The position numbers and the translations under genes were made by a program. Shown in pieces: positions 58,401-64,000 of a stretch of 64,000 nt of DNA. Source of the DNA: Pleodorina starrii (Eukaryota; Chlorophyta; Chlorophyceae; Chlamydomonadales; Volvocaceae); NCBI GenBank assembly GCA_030267565.1, contig BRXU01000005.1:2143501-2207500 (forward strand), written 5' to 3'. Position 1 is the stretch's first letter; the number at the start of each line of letters is the position of its first letter. A model generated the notes under the pieces. The model did no database searches, was not told the DNA's origin, and was given only the letters and a program-made list of their open reading frames with translations.

Positions 58401-60414
58401 CTTCGCACTACACTTGAACACCACCACCACCACCACCACCGCCGCCACCACCACCACGCATGCCCCCAACCCAACCCAACCCCCGCCCACCTGCCGCATG
58501 CGTTCCTCCTTCTCCTTCCGCTCCGCCTCATGCGCCCGCCGCCGCTCCGCCTCCGCCGCCCTCTCCTTCTCCGCCTCCGCCTCGCGCCGCGCAGCGGCCT
58601 CCTTCTCCTTCTCCGCCGCCGCGGCGGCGTCGGCCGCCGCCGCCGCCGCCGCCGCGGGCTGCTGCTGCTGCTGCTGCTGCACCGATGCCGCCCCCGCCGC
58701 CGCCGCCGCAGCGGCGGCGTTGGGGTCCGTGCCTGGCGGCATGCCGTACGACGGCGGCGGCGCTCCAGGGTAAGCTCCGTACGGATTGGCCTGATGGTAG
58801 TGGTGGCCGTACGGCGGTGGCGGCTGCCCGGCAGCGGCCGGTGCCCCCGGTGGCGGGTACGCGTAGGGGTGCGGGTGTGGAGGCGGCGGCGGCGCGCCCG
58901 GCGGATGTCCGTGAGGGTGTGACGGCGGCGGTGCTTGACCTGGCTGCCAGGGCGCCGCCGGCGGCGGATGCGCGCCGTGGGGCGGCGGGGCCGCCGGCCG
59001 CGCCGCCCCCGGCGGCGGCGGCGCGCCTGGCGGCGGGCGCGGCGGCGGCACCGCGCCGCCGGGCGGCGGCGGGCCGCCGGGCGGCGGCCGCGGCGGCGGC
59101 GGCGGGCCGCCGTAGGGCGGGTACGACGGCGGCGGCGCGCCGGGCGGCGGCGCCGGGTGTCCGGCCTGCGTGTTGCAGCGCGGTGGCGGTTTCGGAGCCC
59201 AGCCCAGGTCAAGACCAGATGAGTGGGTGGGTTCAGGATACACCCACATTGCTACGAAGCCGCCCCTCAAGTCCCGGACCAGGCAGAGGACTGTAACAGC
59301 CAGAGATCACACATCTTACCGGGGGGTGTGGGTGTGGGTGGTGGGGGTAGGGCGGGTAGGCGCTCGGAGCGGGCGGGTAGCCCGCCGGCTGCTGCGGCTG
59401 CGGAGGCTGCTGGTGGGAGGGCGGGTAGCCGGGCGCACCCGCCGGCGGCGGGGGATGCGAGTACCCGGGCGGGTAGGCCCCGCCGGCCGGCTGCGGAGGA
59501 TAGCCTGCGCGACAGCGAGCGCGAGGCGCAACAATAGCGGCGGCCGCGACGAATGACGAAAAAGGGCGGAGGGAGGGTGCCGTATTGCCGTATTATTTAA
59601 TGACAGAGCACTGTACTGTTACTGTTACTGTACTGGACTGGAAATGGAGATTAGAGACGAGGAGGAGAAGGGAACAACCCCGCACGGGTTCTCTCCACCG
59701 TGCCTTGCCTCCCTCCCTCCGTCCCTCCCTCCCTCCCTTCGCTGCGGTATCGTCTTCCTTATCCCCCAGACCGACATCCAGCCGCGGTCGGTGTGCCGCG
59801 GCGGCCTTCCCCCCGTCCCCTTCGGCCTCCTCCCTTCCATCACTGCGGTCTCGACTGAACCGACCCCCGACCCGCTGCCCCGACACCCACACCCACCCCC
59901 GCCACCACCCCACCCCACCTGGCGGGTACCCAGCCGGCGGCGTTGCGCTGTACGGCGGCGGCGCCCCCGGGTACGGCGGCGCGCCGTACGGCGGCGGCGG
60001 GTGCTGCGGGTGGTGCGGCTGGTGATGGTGCGACGGCGGCGGCGCCGCCGCCGCCGCCCCGCCCGGCGGCGGCGGATGGTGGGGGTGGTGATGGTAGCCC
60101 GGGTAGTGCTGTCCGTACGACGGAGGGTATCCGTGCTGAGGGTAGGGGTACGGGTAGGGGTACGGGTAGGCCCCCGCAGCCGCCGCCGCCGGCGGGGCGG
60201 CTACTGTGCCCGCGGCCGGCGGAGGCGCCCCTGGCGGCGGCTGTGGTTTGTGCTGCTGCTGGGGCTGCTGCTGGGGCTGTTGGTCCTTGCCGTGGGCTGG
60301 GCCCGTGTCAGCTCCAGAAGCTGAGGGCCTGCGAGCGGGGGTGTGGAGGAAGGTCGGGGGCGGGAAGCGAGGCGGCGGTGGTGGTGGTGAGGCGGCGGGA
60401 GGGTTGTGCTGCAT
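49452..60414 (-). CDS. TCERG1/CA150-like WW-FF domain protein (transcription elongation/splicing)
   Basis: Probable nuclear scaffold linking the phosphorylated polymerase II tail to splicing factors. Sixteen exons, phase-consistent at every join: 60414-59919, 59504-59320, 59165-58491, 58218-58150, 57693-57610, 57431-57360, 56948-56777, 56609-56386, 55833-55704, 55123-55053, 52969-52574, 52388-52252, 51783-51580, 51328-51214, 50862-50741, 50448-49452 (about 1,382 aa). The N-terminal third is Pro/Gly/Tyr/His/Gln-rich, then a charged Glu/Arg/Ala coil. WW1 is WTVHKSEDGSVYYYNTMTE|ESSWVKP; WW2 is WQEVKCADGRVYFYNETTE|ETSWAVP. FF1 is FKELLMDKG|VTPFSRWERE, strikingly like human TCERG1. Further FF domains: FKQLLDD (with a ~100-aa acidic/Arg insert), RERGVTASTRWSRVRDDL, FSTLLGEVVREPFGEWRDWR and a last one ending RIWVEDLMQ. 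The tail is Gly-rich then Arg-Asp/Arg-Glu repeats ending KKRARH-stop. Exon 10 could instead end at 55020. PRP40 is the alternative, but the FF sequences favour TCERG1. Confidence 0.88.
51070..51180 (+). repeat. Dispersed repeat with box A followed by box B
   Basis: GCAGCGAAGGGACGGAGACG then GCGTTACGCGTTAGCGAACG, followed ~20 bp later by GGGTTATCCACGTATACG. It is the one copy where both boxes are adjacent, indicating one composite element. It lies in an intron of the WW-FF gene. Confidence 0.85.
52078..52245. repeat. 16-bp minisatellite, ~10 copies
   Basis: GCTGGCTCCCCTCCCC repeated head to tail in intron 12 of the WW-FF gene, immediately 3' of the donor at 52251. One unit has CCCATCCCC. Confidence 0.95.
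53078..54930. repeat. 34-bp minisatellite, ~54 copies, in WW-FF intron 10
   Basis: The unit is GGCGGGATGAATGGAATAGC then GGGGTGGACGGATT, almost perfectly conserved, with occasional GACGAATGG, GATGGATT and AACAGC variants. On the minus strand no frame has a stop. Because 34 is not divisible by 3, each frame cycles through the same 34-residue peptide (HPANPSTPLFHSSRQSVHPA ...). The resulting frames of 651-798 codons are artefacts of the repeat; the flanking true exons end at 55053 and start at 52969. Confidence 0.97.
55186..55505. repeat. (GGGCA)n pentanucleotide tract, ~64 units
   Basis: AGGGCAGGGCAGGGC with scattered GGGCG and GGGTC variants, within WW-FF intron 9. All frames are open on both strands as a consequence. 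Confidence 0.97.
57920..58145. repeat. Polypyrimidine CCTCTCC tract
   Basis: CTCCCCCTCTCCCCCTCTCC-type sequence in the intron between the two halves of WW1. On the transcribed strand it is purine-rich, GGGAGGGGGAGAGG. Confidence 0.85.
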
Positions 60415-61202
60415 TGGGCTGGAGAGTGGAAACAGCGAGGGAAACAGCGAGGGCTTGCGCTATCAATGCGAGCACCGGATGGCGCACCGTCTGAAGGGCG
60501 GAACGGAAGGGCTGGGTGCGTGCAGCGCGGGGCGGGGGAGGGGGTGTTGGGCGTCCGATGGGAGGGGGTGGCCATGCCGGCCCAGCAGCCCCGGCGCGGA
60601 TAGCGTGACGCAGCGATAGCGACGCAAACCTTCGATCTGGCCCCCGGTTCGCTTCGCTGCAGGAGTAGTGTTCGCGCGTGCCTTTGGCAAGGCCCGCCCG
60701 AGAAATGTCGCACCCGCCAAAGCCGAGGCCGTGCTTGAACAACGCCGCCCCTCGCCCACGGGACTGCTGATCATCATGGAATCCCTGTTGGTCTTCCATG
60801 GTAAAGTTAGTCTGTGCGAAAGCTGCTGCAGACGCAGCTGTGCATCCGGCGGTCAGAAAAGTGTGCTAAATGCTTGCGCCTCCATGGGACCAACAGCTTG
60901 CAACGGAACAACAGACGAACATTGCCCCGAACGGACTGAGTTTGATGTGTCTTTGTCGGAGTTGTACGAGATGGCCGAGCAGCTCAACTGCCGAGGTCCC
61001 GAGGAGGTCAGAGTCTAGCCCCGCACTGTCGCGCAGCTGTCCGCTAAGTCTGTTGACGTTCGGGGAGCGTGGACCTTGACACATTATGACTTCATGACAC
61101 TGCCTCTTCAATCTTCACCTTGACCAACAAAAACTATAAAGCAACGACGCCACGAAAAAGTCGCGTGTTTATTAAGCTGTGACCTTGCGGCTGTTCGTCA
61201 TC
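60415..61202. promoter_or_regulatory. Divergent promoter region (WW-FF gene / SWIM-RING gene)
   Basis: The start codons of two divergent genes are 788 bp apart. A TATA-like TATAAA sits at 61135-61140, 63 bp before the SWIM-RING ATG. A 116-codon plus frame at 60668-61018 (SLSELYEMAEQLNC) lies inside. It may be chance, an upstream exon or a small gene; no family is recognised. Confidence 0.5.
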
Positions 61203-63696
61203 ATGGCACCGAAACGAAAAGCTCCAGCGACGCTGGACCTAACGGGCGACGACGACGAGGAAGACTGTTGCCTCGCCGAGCCCGCGCCCAAGCGCCGTCG
61301 CAACGCCAGCAAGCGCCAGAGGCCCGCTGCAGCAGCTTCACAAGCTCCGGATGCACCGTCTGGTGCCAGCGGGGGAGAGGCGGGGCCGTCGTCGCAGGCC
61401 GCTGCAGCTGCAATTGCCCCATCCCAGGGCAGCAAACGGAAGACGAAAGCGAAAGCGGAGAAACCGGAGAAGGAGGTCCGCGTCGACGATTTGGGACGAA
61501 AGGTTTCGTATCGGCCGACGGCGTCACAGGACGTGCGCGCCCGGATACAGCGAGCCATGCCGGGTGAGCATCGCATCGCGACTTGGCGGCGTTCGCATCA
61601 ACCGCGGGTGACTCGCGACGCTGTCGGACAGCTTCCAGTTCAATGCTGAGTAGTTTGCTAGACATGTCTGTATCCTCACTTGGTGTGTCACCGTTTGAGT
61701 TGCCGTCGGTTCAATCGGACTAGGTAGCCCGTGGGCCCGCAGGCACAGCTTCATTCAACGCGACCCTCCACGCGACCCTCCACAGCAAAGCCCTTTTCAT
61801 CCCCTGCACGCACCACCCCGTCTATCCGCACACTTCCCATCGGAATGCATCCCCCCCATCGTTGGCCCGCCAGTGCTAACCCTAGACGCTCACCCGCAAC
61901 CAACACCACGCGCGCGCACGTACCCTCACATACACATACACATCCCCCCACCTTCCCCCTCCTATCCCCCCGCATCTCCCGCCCTCCTCAGGCTCCTCGC
62001 ATCGCATGTTCCTGGTGGACACCCGGCAGCTGTCCCCCCCTGGATCCCCGGGAGGACCCTCCCAGGAGTTCCACGTGCTGGGCGCCACCGGCAACGGTGT
62101 GTTACATGCGCGTGTCCGTGCATGTGTGTGAGTGTCTGTGCGTGTGTACATGCGTGTGTGTAAGTGTCTGTGCATGTGTGCGAGAGGAGGTCTCGAGCTG
62201 ATGAGTTGGGTTTGAAGGGGCGTGGCACCGATTTGAGTTGGGGCCGGGGTAAAACTCGCTGTCGCTGCGGGGCTGATTTGGGTCGGGGCTGATTTGGGTC
62301 GGGGCTAGAACAGTTGCCCCCCTCCGGCTCCCCTCGACTCCCTGCCCCCTCTCCCCCTCTCCCCCGCGGCAGTGTACGCTGTCCGCATCTGCCGCAGCCC
62401 CGCCTGCACCTGCCCCGACTACGCCAAGGGTCACCTGTGCAAGCACATCCTGTTCGTGATGCTGAGGGTGCTGCGACAGAGCCCCGACAACCCACTCATA
62501 TGGCAGGTGGGAAAAGGGAGGTACCGTACGCAGGTACCGCGACGAGGGAACCTCCTCCTCCTCCTCCTTCGCCTTTTGCCTACCGTATTCGGATGGTATT
62601 ATGATCTTAGATCCCCACCTCCCTCGCTGATTACCCGGCCCCCTCTCCCGGGTACGCCTACGCCGCAATGACACCCCCTTGGGCTCCGGCCTATACGTGG
62701 ATAACCCCCCGTCCTGGGTAAGCCCATGCGCAAGGACACCCTCATACCCCCCTTCCCTCCCCAACCCTCCCCGCCGCTCCCCAGAGGGCCCTTCTGACCA
62801 GCGAGGTGGAGGCAGTGCTGGGCCCACTGGCGGCAGCGGACGGTTCCGGAGCCGCCGCCGCCGCCGGCGGCGGCGGCGGAGCCATCGATCAGTCCGTGCT
62901 GGCGGCGGAGCGGGTACGGCAGCGGTACGCAGCAATCACTGGCGGAGCGGCGGCGGCGGCGGCTGGTGAGTGAGGGAGTGAGGTAAAAGAAAACGGCCCG
63001 GGACGAGGGAGGGAGGGAGGGAGTGGCCGCCGGTGAGCGGGGCGGAAGGGCCGGACGACGCGCCCGGTCCACAGCACTTTGGGCGGTGGCCTCCCGCCCC
63101 TGGAGGAAGAGTCCCTTGCTCTGCCGCCGTCGCGTCCGTCCCACCGCCGCGGTGTCTTACCTTCATAAGGCGTCCTCCTCCGGAAAAAAAGGGTCTCGTT
63201 GTTCCGCCGCCTCACCTCCCTTATACCACCGCTCCAGGGGCAGCCGGCGGCGGCAGCGGCGGCGGTGTGCAGCGGCCGGTGGAGGGCGAGTGCCCCATCT
63301 GCTACGAGGATATGGTGCCTGGAGGCGGAGGGCGGGGGGCTGAGGCCATCACGTTCTGCAGGTCGTGCGGCAACAACATGCACAAGGCCTGCTTCGAGTG
63401 AGTGCGGGTGGGGGGTGGGGAGGGTGGGTGTGCAGCGACGTGGTAAGGCTGGGGGGGAGGTCCCGAGGGGGGCTCCATGTGTGTGTTGCCGGCCCAGGGG
63501 CAGGAGGGGTGTGGGGGTGAGAGTGGGGGTCGCCCCTCCGCCCGCTTGTACACCCCCCCCACACACACATACCCACCTTGCCCCCCTCTTGCCCTTCCCC
63601 CCGCCGCCCCAAACAGCCGGTGGGCCAGCAGCAAGCGCTCCGGCGGCCAGACCGTCACGTGCATCTACTGCCGGGCGCCCTGGCAGACCGCCGCGG
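61203..63696 (+). CDS. SWIM-RING zinc-finger protein (ZSWIM2/MEX-type E3 ligase), possibly continuing past the right edge
   Basis: Likely E3 ubiquitin ligase. Exons, all phase-matched: 61203-61563 (MAPKRKAPATLDLTGDDDEE, basic/Ala-rich, NLS-like KRRR and KRKTKAK, then DLGRKVSYRPT); 61992-62096 (SSHRMFLVDTRQLSP, FHVLGATGN); 62373-62506 (YAVRICRSPACTCPDYAKGH then LCKHILFVMLRVL, the CxCxnCxH SWIM finger); 62785-62965 (RALLTSEVEAVL, Gly/Ala linker, RVRQRYAAITGG); 63238-63397 (GECPICYEDM, ITFCRSCGNNMHKACF); 63617-63696 (DRWASSKRSGGQ, TVTCIYCRAPW). The RING spacing C-x2-C ... C-x2-C-GNNMH-x3-C ... C-x2-C, with GNNMH and a following Trp, is typical of ZSWIM2/MEX-like proteins. A GT donor after ...WQTAAG in phase 1 suggests further exon(s); AG at 63967-63968 before the window end is a candidate acceptor, so the 3' end is probably incomplete. 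Confidence 0.86.
62680..62712 (-). repeat. Dispersed repeat box B
   Basis: GGGCTCCGGCCTATACGTGG then ATAACCCCCCG, in an intron of the SWIM-RING gene. Reverse complement of the box at 32.01 kb. Confidence 0.82.
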
Positions 63697-64000
63697 GTGC
63701 GGGGGGGGTGCGTGGGGACGCTGGGGGCTGCTGTCCCGGGTCGGTGGGTGGGTGGGTGGATGGGTGGGTGGGGACTGAGCGACCCGGGGGGGCTGGGCCA
63801 AACACTGCCTGCCGCGTCTCACCACCCGTCCCGTCTCACCGACCGGCCAACCAAACGGTGGCTGCGCCCTCCGAGGGGGCAACTGCCTTGCGCCTACCCT
63901 CCATCCATCCTACCTCCTCCTCCATCCACCCTCTTGCATTGGTCATTCGTCTTCAACCTGATCAGCCGCAGCCATACGTGATGATGTAATGTTTACATTC

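Noticed and set aside
1..64000. CRISPR arrays, prokaryotic operons or phage-like modules
   Set aside because: Tandem repeats here lack unique spacers between constant repeats, and genes are intron-rich eukaryotic ones.

Overview
The window is nuclear DNA from a green alga, most likely a chlamydomonadalean (volvocine-type) species. Four things support this: GC-rich genes split by many short GT-AG introns; TGTAA polyadenylation-type signals after stop codons; a pherophorin-like wall protein with a very long Ser-Pro rod; and short interstitial TTTTAGGG-type telomeric motifs. No bacterial, organellar or viral replication genes were seen. All multi-exon models below were built by eye from splice sites and reading-frame phase. 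They join without internal stops except where stated.

Layout: (1) 1-4.28 kb, minus strand: 5' and middle part of an AP2-domain transcription factor gene that runs off the left edge. Its last visible exon is open to base 1. (2) About 4.3-25 kb: a gene-poor mosaic closer to neutral base composition. It holds a decayed LINE 3' end, several related minisatellites, a 169-bp tandem repeat, a foldback element, two inverted copies of a ~0.9-1.1 kb element, and a degenerate DDE-transposase-like (DUF6729-type) gene carrying one of those copies. (3) 26.6-28.1 kb, minus: a small multi-pass membrane protein. (4) 29.2-32.6 kb, plus: GINS subunit SLD5. (5) 32.6-37.9 kb: nothing clearly coding. (6) 37.96-46.6 kb, plus: a pherophorin-like extracellular matrix protein, 8 exons, about 1,698 aa. 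(7) 49.45-60.41 kb, minus: a 16-exon TCERG1/CA150-like WW-FF protein of about 1,382 aa. (8) 61.20 kb to the right edge, plus: a SWIM-RING zinc-finger protein (ZSWIM2/MEX type), transcribed divergently from the WW-FF gene across about 0.8 kb.

The genes do not form a pathway. They are housekeeping genes (DNA replication, transcription/splicing coupling, ubiquitin signalling), one cell-wall gene and one transcription factor. The introns are unusual: they hold large simple-sequence tracts, a 1.85-kb 34-bp minisatellite whose minus strand is open in all three frames, telomere-like motifs, and members of a dispersed short repeat family with two recognisable boxes. Many very long open frames at 41-46 kb, 53-55 kb and 55.2-55.5 kb are artefacts of these repeats.
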